A stretch of 6,156 bases of DNA from Candidatus Aminicenantota bacterium (GTDB taxonomy: Bacteria; Acidobacteriota; Aminicenantia; Aminicenantales; Aminicenantaceae): the NCBI GenBank assembly GCA_023135995.1, contig JAGLRY010000394.1:1-6156 (forward strand), read 5' to 3'. The notes below the pieces were generated by a model, which was given only the letters and a program-made list of their open reading frames with translations, was not told where the DNA came from and searched no databases. The position numbers and the translations under genes were made by a program. Within the stretch, counting starts at the first letter, position 1. Each line of letters begins with the position of its first letter. Below are positions 1 through 6,020 of this stretch, piece by piece.

Positions 1-86
1 TAGGTTGGGTCGGCTCGCGGTAGTTTACTACAGCTTCATGAGCCACTTCCTCGCCGCTACTGCAACCTCGGTCCGTGAATAATCCA
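1..86. other. Unassigned left edge, downstream of dctQ
   Basis: This stretch follows the dctQ stop on the minus strand and is richer in G+C (about 56% over the first 80 bases) than the flanking gene looks. It shows no hydrophobic N-terminus of a dctM large permease, which normally starts within a few bases of dctQ. One minus-strand frame stays open across the whole segment to the window edge, but it begins with no convincing start or ribosome binding site and I do not recognise its product. A small nested hairpin is visible: GGCTC (12-16) with GAGCC (40-44), enclosing GTAG/CTAC at 20-31. It has no T-run on either strand, so I do not call it a terminator. It may be the edge of an inserted sequence. 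Confidence 0.2.
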
Positions 87-563
87 TTATTGATACTCAT
101 AATTGGTCACCTTTTTCTTAAGGAAAATCCGGTAAGTACTCAAGACGGCCTCGACAAACATCAACAATCCACCCAAAGGAAAGATGACGTAGATGTAGGA
201 CATATTGATCTGCATGGCAGGAGAGGCTTGGTAATGCCCGACAAGCATCAATCTCCAGCCAAAAACAGTCACAACAGCGACATATACAGCCACAAGACAA
301 CTGATGAGGATCTGGAGGAAGCGGCTCATAAGAGGAGAGAATTTATGACTCAGATAATCGACAGCGAGATGGCTTCCTTTCCGAATACAGATCGATGATG
401 TCAGTAAAATTATCCAGACCTGGCAATACCTTGCCAATTCTTCCGTCCATGAGGGGGGACTGTTAAAAGCGTATCTGGCAACCACCTGGAGAAAAACCGC
501 AGAAACCATGACAATGAAAAGAAAGACGATGACAACTTCTGTAGCTTTTCTGATGAATTTCAT
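87..563 (-). CDS. dctQ: TRAP transporter small permease subunit (DctQ family)
   Basis: The 158-residue product is the small membrane subunit of a tripartite ATP-independent periplasmic (TRAP) transporter, which with a large permease (DctM) and a periplasmic binding protein (DctP) takes up organic acids or similar solutes using an ion gradient. It has the usual family length and about four hydrophobic segments (roughly residues 8-27, 46-62, 83-105 and 122-147). The family hallmarks are present: an arginine-tyrosine pair ending helix 1 (30-31), SWTEELARY at 38-46, and RKGSH at 61-65. The ATG at 563 is forced because an in-frame TAA lies four codons upstream; there is no good Shine-Dalgarno sequence. 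Neither dctP nor dctM is seen beside it, so the transporter is incomplete in this window. The gdhA terminator separates it from gdhA. The substrate cannot be told from this subunit. Confidence 0.88.
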   Translation of the reverse strand: MKFIRKATEVVIVFLFIVMVSAVFLQVVARYAFNSPPSWTEELARYCQVWIILLTSSICIRKGSHLAVDYLSHKFSPLMSRFLQILISCLVAVYVAVVTVFGWRLMLVGHYQASPAMQINMSYIYVIFPLGGLLMFVEAVLSTYRIFLKKKVTNYEYQ

Positions 564-600
564 GAGGATAACTTAAATACAGCGCTTTCGAATGTCCCCC

Positions 601-630
601 ATTATAGTAAAAAAACCAGACAATAAACAA
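601..630 (-). promoter_or_regulatory. Sigma-70-like promoter for dctQ
   Basis: On the minus strand a perfect -10 box TATAAT (606-601) is preceded by an 18-bp spacer and a weaker -35 box TTGTTT (630-625). The predicted start near 594 gives a leader of about 30 nt before the dctQ ATG. It lies downstream of the gdhA terminator, where an independent promoter would be needed. Two adjacent 6-bp palindromes, AGCGCT (581-586) and TTCGAA (587-592), fall in the leader. The -35 match is weak, so confidence is moderate. Confidence 0.45.
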
Positions 631-647
631 TCTATGACAAAAAGAGA

Positions 648-822
648 ATGATATTTCCAGAAATATGTGAGCGGATCAACAGTCAGTCTATTCGGTACAG
701 TCGTTTATGTCGGGATTCTGATTTCCGTCGGAATTTATGCCAGCCAGAACATTCTAAAAACCTTCAAGAAAAATCTGAAAGAAAAAAAGGGCAGACCGGA
801 TATCTTTATCAGTCTGCCCTAA
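648..822 (+). pseudogene. Remnant resembling the N-terminus of a sodium/solute symporter
   Basis: A plus-strand frame open from 652 to the TAA at 820-822 encodes a glycine- and valine-rich hydrophobic helix that ends in VGIYASQNI and then turns into a lysine-rich tail. The GTVVYVGILISVGIYAS stretch looks like the first membrane helix of the sodium/solute symporter family, where a [G]xYAS[RK] motif typically ends helix 1. There is no intact start: the ATG at 648-650 is one base out of frame, and the in-frame ATG at 634 runs into a TGA at 649-651. Only a GTG at 667 would give an uninterrupted 51-residue product, with no ribosome binding site. The similarity stops before helix 2, and the tail overlaps the gdhA terminator. 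I read it as a decayed gene fragment. A tiny one-helix membrane protein is the alternative. The family assignment is from memory of motifs only. Confidence 0.3.
782..820 (-). terminator. Intrinsic terminator of gdhA
   Basis: On the minus strand a perfect 9-bp stem (AGGGCAGAC, 820-812, with GTCTGCCCT, 796-788) is capped by a further 4-bp stem GATA/TATC around an AAGA tetraloop, and is followed at once by seven Ts (788-782, the first also closing the stem). It begins 36 nt after the gdhA stop. The plus strand has no T-run after the hairpin, so it works in one direction only. Confidence 0.88.
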
Positions 823-856
823 TGACTTGTAGATGAATATATCTATCAAACAAAGA

Positions 857-2332
857 TCACGGAAAAATTCCTCTTTCTTTATAGACCATTTCGAGCCTGG
901 ATAAGGCGACAATCTGAGCCGCTGTGCGCCAATCCACTTTATGTGTCTCCGCAGCTTTACGCACTCTGTCATAAGCAGCATTTATCGTTTTCCGGAGTTT
1001 GAGATCCACTTCTTCGAGGTCCCAAAACTCGCTTCTTTTGTTCTGTAGCCACTCGAAATAGCTAACGATCACGCCTCCCGAATTGCAGAGGATATCCGGA
1101 ATCACAGCAATCTTCCGGCGTTGCAGGACCTTATCTCCTTCTGGATCGGTAGGACCGTTGGCGCCTTCGGCAATAAGTCGAACATCCAACAATTCAGCCG
1201 TCGCATCCGTTATTTGATTCTCTAGAGCCGCAGGTATGAAGATGTCAGCTTTGGTGCTGAAAAAGGTCACATGGTCGATCGGCTCTGCTTTCAGATATCC
1301 ACCGACACCACCGCGCACCTTGACATAAGCAGCAAGATCATCCGGATCAATGCCATCTTTGTTCAAAATCGAGCCTGTCACATCTTCCACAGCAATGAGT
1401 TTCGATCCATGCGACTTCATCAGGCGAGCTGCCCAAGATCCGACATTCCCGAATCCCTGTACGGTGTATGTGGCTCCCTTCAAATCCATTTCATGTTCAC
1501 TGGCCCACTTTTCGATGAGAAATACAACACCCTGGCCTGTAGCTTTCTCGCGTCCCTGGCTCCCTCCGGATTCAATAGGTTTCCCTGTGACCACATGGAC
1601 ACATCGATTTCTCTCATTGGGCGCGACAGTTGACATGTATGTATCCTGTATCCAGGCCATAATTTGGGAGTTTGTGTTCACGTCCGGAGCAGGAATATCG
1701 TATTCGGGACCGATATTGTTCCCCAGTGCAAAGGTGAAGCGTCTTGAGATCTTCTCCATTTCTTCTGGGCTAAAGTCGGCCGGATCCAGTTGAATCCCTC
1801 CTTTCGCTCCGCCAAAGGGAATATTGGTGATCGCAGTCTTCCAGGTCATCAAGGTTGCGAGGGCTTTTATCTCATCGATGTCAACCGAAGGGTGAAAGCG
1901 CAATCCTCCCTTGAACGGGCCCAAAGCGTTATTGTGCTGAACGCGATAGCCCGTGAACACCTTCACCCGTCCATCTCTCATCTTGACCGGGAAGTGAACA
2001 ACAATCTCATTCATCGTCTCTGTCAGGATCTTGCAGATGTTATCGTCAAAATGGACGACGTCTTTGGCTTTTTTCAGTTGTTCCAGGACATTGTTGTGCA
2101 GATTAGACTTTTTCTGAAAAGCATTGTAATAGCTACAACGCCATACCCCGCCTTCAGGCTTAGGAAGGGGACACATATCTTTCAGCTCACAATATCTGCA
2201 TATTCCCTTGAATTTACTTCCCTCTTCAAGTCCTGGCCTTCCGGGCTGGTGGTACAAAAGTTTCCATTCTTTACGAGTTTCGAGGGGGGTTATGTCGTCC
2301 AAATTATTAACTTTTTCGTTTGAGTTTTTCAT
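857..2332 (-). CDS. gdhA: Glutamate dehydrogenase with N-terminal four-cysteine extension
   Basis: The 491-residue enzyme interconverts glutamate and 2-oxoglutarate plus ammonium with a nicotinamide cofactor, in the cytoplasm. The core (about 75-491) has the Glu/Leu/Phe/Val dehydrogenase signatures: substrate-binding GPFKGGLRFHP (138-148, K141), PFGGAKGGI with catalytic-type lysine K177 (172-180), PAPDVNT with the conserved aspartate D217 (215-221), the Rossmann loop GFGNVG (293-298) and CNSGGVIVSYFEW (416-428). An acidic E316-D317 after strand two of the Rossmann fold hints at NAD rather than NADP; this is inference. The first 70 or so residues are extra compared with the usual 410-450-residue bacterial enzymes and hold C45, C48, C54 and C66 (CX2CX5CX11C), a likely Fe-S or zinc site. 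The ATG has a strong GAAAGGAG ribosome binding site six bases upstream (2339-2346). A sigma-54 promoter precedes it and an intrinsic terminator follows, so it is a single-gene transcript beside a sigma-54 two-component system. Confidence 0.95.
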   Translation of the reverse strand: MKNSNEKVNNLDDITPLETRKEWKLLYHQPGRPGLEEGSKFKGICRYCELKDMCPLPKPEGGVWRCSYYNAFQKKSNLHNNVLEQLKKAKDVVHFDDNICKILTETMNEIVVHFPVKMRDGRVKVFTGYRVQHNNALGPFKGGLRFHPSVDIDEIKALATLMTWKTAITNIPFGGAKGGIQLDPADFSPEEMEKISRRFTFALGNNIGPEYDIPAPDVNTNSQIMAWIQDTYMSTVAPNERNRCVHVVTGKPIESGGSQGREKATGQGVVFLIEKWASEHEMDLKGATYTVQGFGNVGSWAARLMKSHGSKLIAVEDVTGSILNKDGIDPDDLAAYVKVRGGVGGYLKAEPIDHVTFFSTKADIFIPAALENQITDATAELLDVRLIAEGANGPTDPEGDKVLQRRKIAVIPDILCNSGGVIVSYFEWLQNKRSEFWDLEEVDLKLRKTINAAYDRVRKAAETHKVDWRTAAQIVALSRLEMVYKERGIFP

Positions 2333-2368
2333 TTTTTTCTCCTTTCTTTAATGTCCATCAAACACTAT

Positions 2369-2384
2369 TGCAACTTCGGTGCCA
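2369..2384 (-). promoter_or_regulatory. Sigma-54 (RpoN) -24/-12 promoter of gdhA
   Basis: The minus strand reads TGGCAC-CGAAG-TTGCA (2384-2369). Both core boxes match the TGGCAC-N5-TTGC consensus exactly, with the invariant GG and GC ten bases apart. Taking the C at 2370 as -12 puts the start near the A at 2358, giving a 26-nt leader that ends with the GAAAGGAG ribosome binding site of gdhA. Such promoters are silent without an AAA+ activator; a gene for one lies immediately upstream. No competing TTGACA/TATAAT pair is apparent nearby. Confidence 0.88.
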
Positions 2385-2392
2385 TATTTCTA

Positions 2393-2426
2393 TTTTTGAT
2401 TTATACAAAGAAGTACATATCAAAAA
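2393..2426. repeat. AT-rich inverted repeat just upstream of the gdhA promoter
   Basis: TTTTTGAT (2393-2400) is a perfect 8-bp inverse of ATCAAAAA (2419-2426), separated by 18 bases. The centre is about 50 bp upstream of the predicted gdhA start. It could be a protein-binding or DNA-bending site, but low complexity makes chance likely. Confidence 0.25.
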
Positions 2427-2497
2427 AATAAGAATCTCCTTTCCTAATCTGTTGAAATTAAAGAGGTTAAAGGTAAATTGATATTTTTTCATACATA

Positions 2498-2541
2498 CCG
2501 CTTCTTTTTTTTAAAAAATCGAAATCCGACAAAAAAAGCGG
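2498..2541. repeat. Imperfect inverted repeat between the regulator and gdhA
   Basis: CCGCTT (2498-2503) pairs with AAGCGG (2536-2541), and after one mismatch TTTT (2505-2508) pairs with AAAA (2531-2534). The centre is about 160 bp upstream of the predicted gdhA start, in the range of sigma-54 enhancer sites. In the minus-strand transcript no T-run follows the outer stem, so it is not a standard terminator, although T-runs inside the loop region could contribute to ending the regulator transcript. Confidence 0.3.
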
Positions 2542-2552
2542 GGTGTTTTGTA

Positions 2553-2574
2553 CCGGTGGGAAGATTCTCTCCGG
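2553..2574. promoter_or_regulatory. Interrupted palindrome, candidate activator-binding site
   Basis: CCGG (2553-2556) and CCGG (2571-2574) flank an inner imperfect dyad (GGGAA with TTCTC, one G-T pair), making a 22-bp near-palindrome with one T-T mismatch in each arm. Its centre is about 205 bp upstream of the predicted gdhA start and just downstream of the regulator's stop codon. The size and place suit an upstream activator sequence for the neighbouring NtrC-type regulator. It could also be a weak hairpin at the end of that transcript. No second copy was found in the window. Confidence 0.3.
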
Positions 2575-2603
2575 ATGAAGGAATTAGGATGAAGAAGGGT
2601 TTT

Positions 2604-3938
2604 TTATTTTTTTATCTTCTCGCGCAGTGTTTTTCGGTCTATCCCGAGTATCTCTGCGGCTTTGGTTTTATTGTTATTTACACTTGCTAAAACGCTGCGA
2701 ATGTGTTCGACCTCAACTTCAACGAGAGTCCGATGAGGCCCTACTCCCTTCAACGCTGAGTAACGCATAAGGGAGGGCAGGTCAGGCGCATCTATGGTGT
2801 CGCCTTCTGACATGATAACGAGCCTCTGTATTATATTCTCTAACTCTCTGACATTCCCAGGCCAATAATAGCTCCGCAAAACCTGTAAGGCATTTTCAGA
2901 AAATTGTGGCATAGATTTTCCAAAGTCCTTAGCAAACTTGACGGAAAAATTTTGGATCAGCAACAAGATGTCTCCCTCTCTCTCCCGAAGAGGAGGAATA
3001 TCTATAGCGATGACATTCAAGCGATAGTACAAATCTTCCCGGAATTCTCCTTTATTTATCAGATCGAGCAAATCCTTATTCGTGGCAGCAATTATCCTCA
3101 TATCCACCTTAATGGGCTGTCTCGCACCCACCATAAAAACCTCTTTATCCTGGAGAACACGGAGAAGTTTAACCTGCATCGTGAGACTCGTCTCACTGAT
3201 TTCATCTAAAAAAATTGTGCCGCCCTCGGCTGTTTGAAAAAATCCAGCACGCGTGTCCGTAGCTCCAGTAAATGCTCCCTTAACATAGCCGAAAAGTTCA
3301 CTCTCAAGGAGAGACTCTGGAATGCCCCCGCAGTTTATGGGTACAAAGGGTGTTGAACTGCATTGGCTATTGTAGTGAATAGCACGAGCAACAAGTTCTT
3401 TCCCAGTGCCGCTCTCGCCAGTTATGAGTATTGTTGCAGAGCTTGATGCAGCCTTTTCAATTGCGCTAAAAACCTTCTGTATCGTTTTCGACTCACCGAT
3501 AATGCCATGACGTATAGCAGGAAGCTTGGGTGATTGAATCTGAGCAGTTTTACGTGTATCTGCTTTTTCAAGAACACGCTCGACCGCATTCAATAACTCC
3601 TCATCCGTGAAAGGCTTAGCCAGGTATTCTTCAGCTCCGGTTTTAACCGCCTCCACGGCCCCTTCGATCGAAGGATAACCCGTAATCATCATAACTTCCG
3701 TTTCTTTGAAATTCTCTTGAATATGCCTTATCAGGCTTATACCATCGACTTCGGGCATTTTGAGATCTGTTATGACTAAATCAATCGGTGCAGATTCTAG
3801 AATTTTTATAGCCTCCACTGCACCTGGCGATGTATAGACTCGATAGCCCTGTGCTTCCAAATTTCTCTGAATGACCTCCAGCATGTCCGGAGAATCATCC
3901 ACGACAAGGATATGCGCTTTCTGTCTTGATTTTTTCAA
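2604..3938 (-). CDS. NtrC-family sigma-54-dependent response regulator
   Basis: The 444-residue protein is a complete three-domain activator of sigma-54 RNA polymerase. The receiver domain (about 8-125) has the acidic pair D14-D15, phosphoacceptor D58 in ITDLKMP, T86 and K108. The AAA+ domain (about 146-385) has Walker A GESGTGKE (174-181), the sigma-54-contacting loop GAFTGA (221-226), Walker B GGTIFLDEI (239-247), the arginine region REDLYYRLNV (300-309) and WPGNVREL (359-366). A Fis-type helix-turn-helix (about 424-441) ends the protein. The start is TTG at 3938: a single base separates it from the kinase stop, AGGA lies six bases upstream inside the end of the kinase gene, and the receiver fold begins at once, so the two genes are probably translationally coupled. 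An intact GAFTGA loop implies activation of sigma-54 promoters. The nearest, and only clear one here, drives gdhA, so gdhA is the best candidate target. The exact subfamily (NtrC, AtoC, ZraR or other) is not decidable. Confidence 0.95.
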   Translation of the reverse strand: MKKSRQKAHILVVDDSPDMLEVIQRNLEAQGYRVYTSPGAVEAIKILESAPIDLVITDLKMPEVDGISLIRHIQENFKETEVMMITGYPSIEGAVEAVKTGAEEYLAKPFTDEELLNAVERVLEKADTRKTAQIQSPKLPAIRHGIIGESKTIQKVFSAIEKAASSSATILITGESGTGKELVARAIHYNSQCSSTPFVPINCGGIPESLLESELFGYVKGAFTGATDTRAGFFQTAEGGTIFLDEISETSLTMQVKLLRVLQDKEVFMVGARQPIKVDMRIIAATNKDLLDLINKGEFREDLYYRLNVIAIDIPPLREREGDILLLIQNFSVKFAKDFGKSMPQFSENALQVLRSYYWPGNVRELENIIQRLVIMSEGDTIDAPDLPSLMRYSALKGVGPHRTLVEVEVEHIRSVLASVNNNKTKAAEILGIDRKTLREKIKK

Positions 3939-3939
3939 T

Positions 3940-5667
3940 TTATTTCCTTGATTCTGTTTTGGAATGCTCTCTTATAGGAAGTTGAATCTCAAATCTCGTC
4001 CCTTGTCCTTCTTTGCTGGCAACTTGGATGGAGCCCCCATGTGAAGTGACAATGCCATGAACCACGGCTAAGCCCAATCCAGTACCCCGGCCTACATCCT
4101 TTGTTGTATAGAATGGAAGGAATATCTTTTTAATGACATTTTCACTCATGCCAACACCTGTATCCTTTACGATGAGTAAAACAGATTCATTCGAAGCTTT
4201 GGTCTGAATAGTCAGTTCTCCCCCTTTTGGCATGGCTTGAATGCTATTGACAACAAGATTGACCAAAATCTGGGTGAGTTGCGCCGGGTCTGCCGTTACC
4301 TCTGGAAGGTCTTTTGAAAAAGAACGGACAACTCTTATCCCCTCCTTCGCACATCTCGATTCAAGAATATAGAGTCCTTCTTCGATAACATGATTCAGAT
4401 TCACCCGAATTTTCTTGGGAGGCGTTTGCCTGGCAAATAACATAAGTTTTTTGACGACCTCGCGTGCATGAAGGGAAGCTTTTAATATTTTTTCTGCATC
4501 TTGTTTTATTTGATCTGGGAGATCCGGATGTTTATGTATTAATTGGGAATATCCAAGGACGCTCCCAATGGGTTCGTTCAATTCGTGGGCCACTCCCGCC
4601 GATAGTTGACCGATGGTGGCGAGTCTATCTGCGTGCCGAAGCTGTTCTTGAAGCCTCGTTTTCTCCTCCTCAGCCTGCTTCCGTACGATAATTAGAGAAA
4701 CTTCTCTGGCGATCGCCTCAATCAATATACGTTCCTCTTTAAGAAAAGGCCCCTCGTCGAGTTCTGGCTTCTCCTCTGCATAAAACACATCGACTTTCCC
4801 TCGTAACTCTCCTCCAACAACAATTTTTGTTGATTGCACTTGATCGCTTTCTTGAAAGGGAGACGTCAAATGTGATTCTCCATCCAAGATAATTCTGGCA
4901 GATGCAATATTTGGATATAACCAAGCAGGAGGAAGCAGTTTGACGATCCCATGGAGAATCTCTTTCAAAGAGATTTCTGGTTTTTCAGCGAGCTTAACGA
5001 TACCATAAAGACATTTTAGCTCCTTAACACGCTCCCGCAACTCTACTTGAGCTCGTCTATGGATAAGGGCAATCCCTAAGGATTGAACGACATCTTTATA
5101 AAATTCGACCTCCTCCTTTGCAAAAAAATCTAAGTGCGTACTTTTGAGCTGTAAAAGTCCAATGTTGTGATTCTCGGCTGAAACCGGAATTATTGCGAGA
5201 GAGGCGTAATCTACAGCAGCTTCGGTTAATTTATGTGAGTAATCACCTCCTTTTTTTCCCAATAACATCGCAAGAGAAGCCTCCATATTACCTGTCCAGA
5301 AACTTCCATCCTTTACAAAGGGAGATAAAGCAGGATCAACCTTTCCTATAAAAACATCTCTACAAATCCTTTCGATTTCGGAGTCCTTCTCTAAAATGGG
5401 GGTAGTTTCCCCAGACTCATCTTTCGTTACAGGCATGATCTCAAAGTGAAATCCTGGTTTTGCAGAACGCCGGACCTCACTGCGATAAAATTTCCCTCCC
5501 TCCTTCAGCCACATTTCAACAGAGTCACAATTTGAAAATTCAACAAGTATTCCTGAGACTTCGCGCAAAAAATCAACTCTTAATAGCCCTTGAAAGGCAA
5601 GGTGCATTATTCGGTGTGTAAGAGTAAGGAAATCGTCGAATGAATATTCCTTTTTTTTCATTATCAT
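3940..5667 (-). CDS. Soluble GAF-domain sensor histidine kinase
   Basis: The 575-residue kinase presumably phosphorylates the adjacent response regulator. No membrane helix or signal peptide is visible, so it should sense a cytoplasmic signal. Residues about 20-205 look like a GAF domain. Residues about 208-330 form a second GAF-like segment beginning with VKELKCLYGI, a type common in desulfobacterial and archaeal kinases. A short coiled coil (about 330-348) leads to the dimerisation domain with phospho-accepting H361 in AGVAHELNEPIG (357-368). The ATPase domain shows the N box with N474 (NLVVNSIQA), G1 DTGVGM (502-507), F box FLPFYTTK (516-523) and G2 GRGTGLGL (526-533), so it is catalytically complete. 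The ATG at 5667 has only a weak AGG upstream; a second in-frame ATG at 5661 would shorten it by two residues. The stop is one base before the regulator start, which indicates an operon. The ligand of the GAF segments is unknown. Confidence 0.94.
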   Translation of the reverse strand: MIMKKKEYSFDDFLTLTHRIMHLAFQGLLRVDFLREVSGILVEFSNCDSVEMWLKEGGKFYRSEVRRSAKPGFHFEIMPVTKDESGETTPILEKDSEIERICRDVFIGKVDPALSPFVKDGSFWTGNMEASLAMLLGKKGGDYSHKLTEAAVDYASLAIIPVSAENHNIGLLQLKSTHLDFFAKEEVEFYKDVVQSLGIALIHRRAQVELRERVKELKCLYGIVKLAEKPEISLKEILHGIVKLLPPAWLYPNIASARIILDGESHLTSPFQESDQVQSTKIVVGGELRGKVDVFYAEEKPELDEGPFLKEERILIEAIAREVSLIIVRKQAEEEKTRLQEQLRHADRLATIGQLSAGVAHELNEPIGSVLGYSQLIHKHPDLPDQIKQDAEKILKASLHAREVVKKLMLFARQTPPKKIRVNLNHVIEEGLYILESRCAKEGIRVVRSFSKDLPEVTADPAQLTQILVNLVVNSIQAMPKGGELTIQTKASNESVLLIVKDTGVGMSENVIKKIFLPFYTTKDVGRGTGLGLAVVHGIVTSHGGSIQVASKEGQGTRFEIQLPIREHSKTESRK

Positions 5668-5766
5668 TACTAACCTGAACTATTACTTAGAAAATAGCTT
5701 CGTAACTTTAATGTTTGCAACAAATCGGTTATTTTCATGGTTCGCGGGTGCGTATGCTCATGATAA

Positions 5767-5895
5767 ATTCATAAAAAATGTCGATACTTATTTCAACTGA
5801 AGCAACTTCAATAATTTACTTTATTCTTCCAGCAAACCAATCTGACAATTCCGTTTTCATAGGCCTCATTATTATAATCGACATTTTTTATGAAT
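5767..5895. mobile_element. 129-bp MITE-like element with 19-bp terminal inverted repeats
   Basis: ATTCATAAAAAATGTCGAT (5767-5785) recurs as a perfect 19-bp inverse at 5877-5895, enclosing 91 bp with no open frame. A third copy at 5998 matches the left end over 23 bp, so these are ends of a repeated element and not a chance palindrome. It fits a miniature inverted-repeat element or an internally deleted insertion sequence. Target duplications are not clear, because the flanks (GATAA and AATCC) are AT-rich and do not match convincingly. It lies about 100 bp upstream of the kinase start, in the promoter region of the two-component operon. The IS family is not recognised. Confidence 0.62.
5768..5796 (-). 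promoter_or_regulatory. Possible outward promoter in the left end of the MITE-like element
   Basis: The minus strand has TTGAAA (5796-5791), a 17-bp spacer and TATGAA (5773-5768), the latter inside the terminal repeat. It points out of the element toward the histidine kinase gene and would give a leader of about 90 nt. The related end at 5998 keeps the same layout (TTGAAC, 17 bp, TATGAA). A second, weaker candidate for the kinase operon lies closer: TTGCAA (5720-5715), 18 bp, TATTTT (5696-5691). No sigma-54 promoter is seen here. Confidence 0.3.
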
Positions 5896-5997
5896 AATCC
5901 AGACTTAATATACAATGAAGAAAAAGAATATTCAATCATGGAAGAAAATGTATAATATCCCGTCTAATATATGTAAACATGCTGAATAACTTGAACT

Positions 5998-6020
5998 ATT
6001 CATAAAAAATGTCGATACTT
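5998..6020 (+). repeat. Third copy of the terminal repeat, probable left end of another element
   Basis: This copy is in the same orientation as the left end of the MITE-like element and matches it over 23 bp: the 19-bp core plus ACTT. After two differing bases a TTCAA is also shared (5792-5796 and 6023-6027). Since the outer side of the repeat faces left, it marks the left border of a second, related element extending to the right past the window. Confidence 0.55.

Noticed and set aside
584..597. GG-N10-GC spacing on the minus strand upstream of dctQ as a second sigma-54 promoter.
   Set aside because: Only the two invariant dinucleotides match; the rest of TGGCAC and TTGC does not, and the implied leader would be only about 9 nt. 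The TATAAT promoter explains dctQ better.
634..822. In-frame TGA at 649-651 between an ATG (634) and the symporter-like helix, as a possible selenocysteine codon; a 7-bp inverted repeat follows it.
   Set aside because: The repeat directly abuts the TGA with a 2-base loop, unlike a bacterial SECIS element. There is no ribosome binding site at 634, and no known selenoprotein has this layout. A decayed start is simpler.
648..836. Plus-strand 62-residue frame starting at 648.
   Set aside because: Its translation is charged, with no domain. The frame one base over carries the meaningful hydrophobic helix.
1271..2323. Long plus-strand open frames (1271-1633, 1350-1793, 1790-2323).
   Set aside because: They lie fully antisense to the well-supported gdhA, show no recognisable domain or ribosome binding site, and overlap each other in different frames.
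2478..2690. Plus-strand open frame of 70 residues across the regulator end and the gdhA upstream region.
   Set aside because: It is low-complexity and phenylalanine-rich because of T-runs, and half of it is antisense to the regulator's DNA-binding domain.
5715..5730. TTGCAA upstream of the kinase as the -12 box of a sigma-54 promoter.
   Set aside because: The GG that must lie ten bases upstream is missing, so autoregulation through sigma-54 is not supported.
5767..6020. Three regularly spaced copies of a 19-bp repeat as a CRISPR array.
   Set aside because: The copies alternate in orientation, the gaps are 91 and 102 bp, and no cas gene is present. The left ends extend to 23 bp, as in transposon ends.
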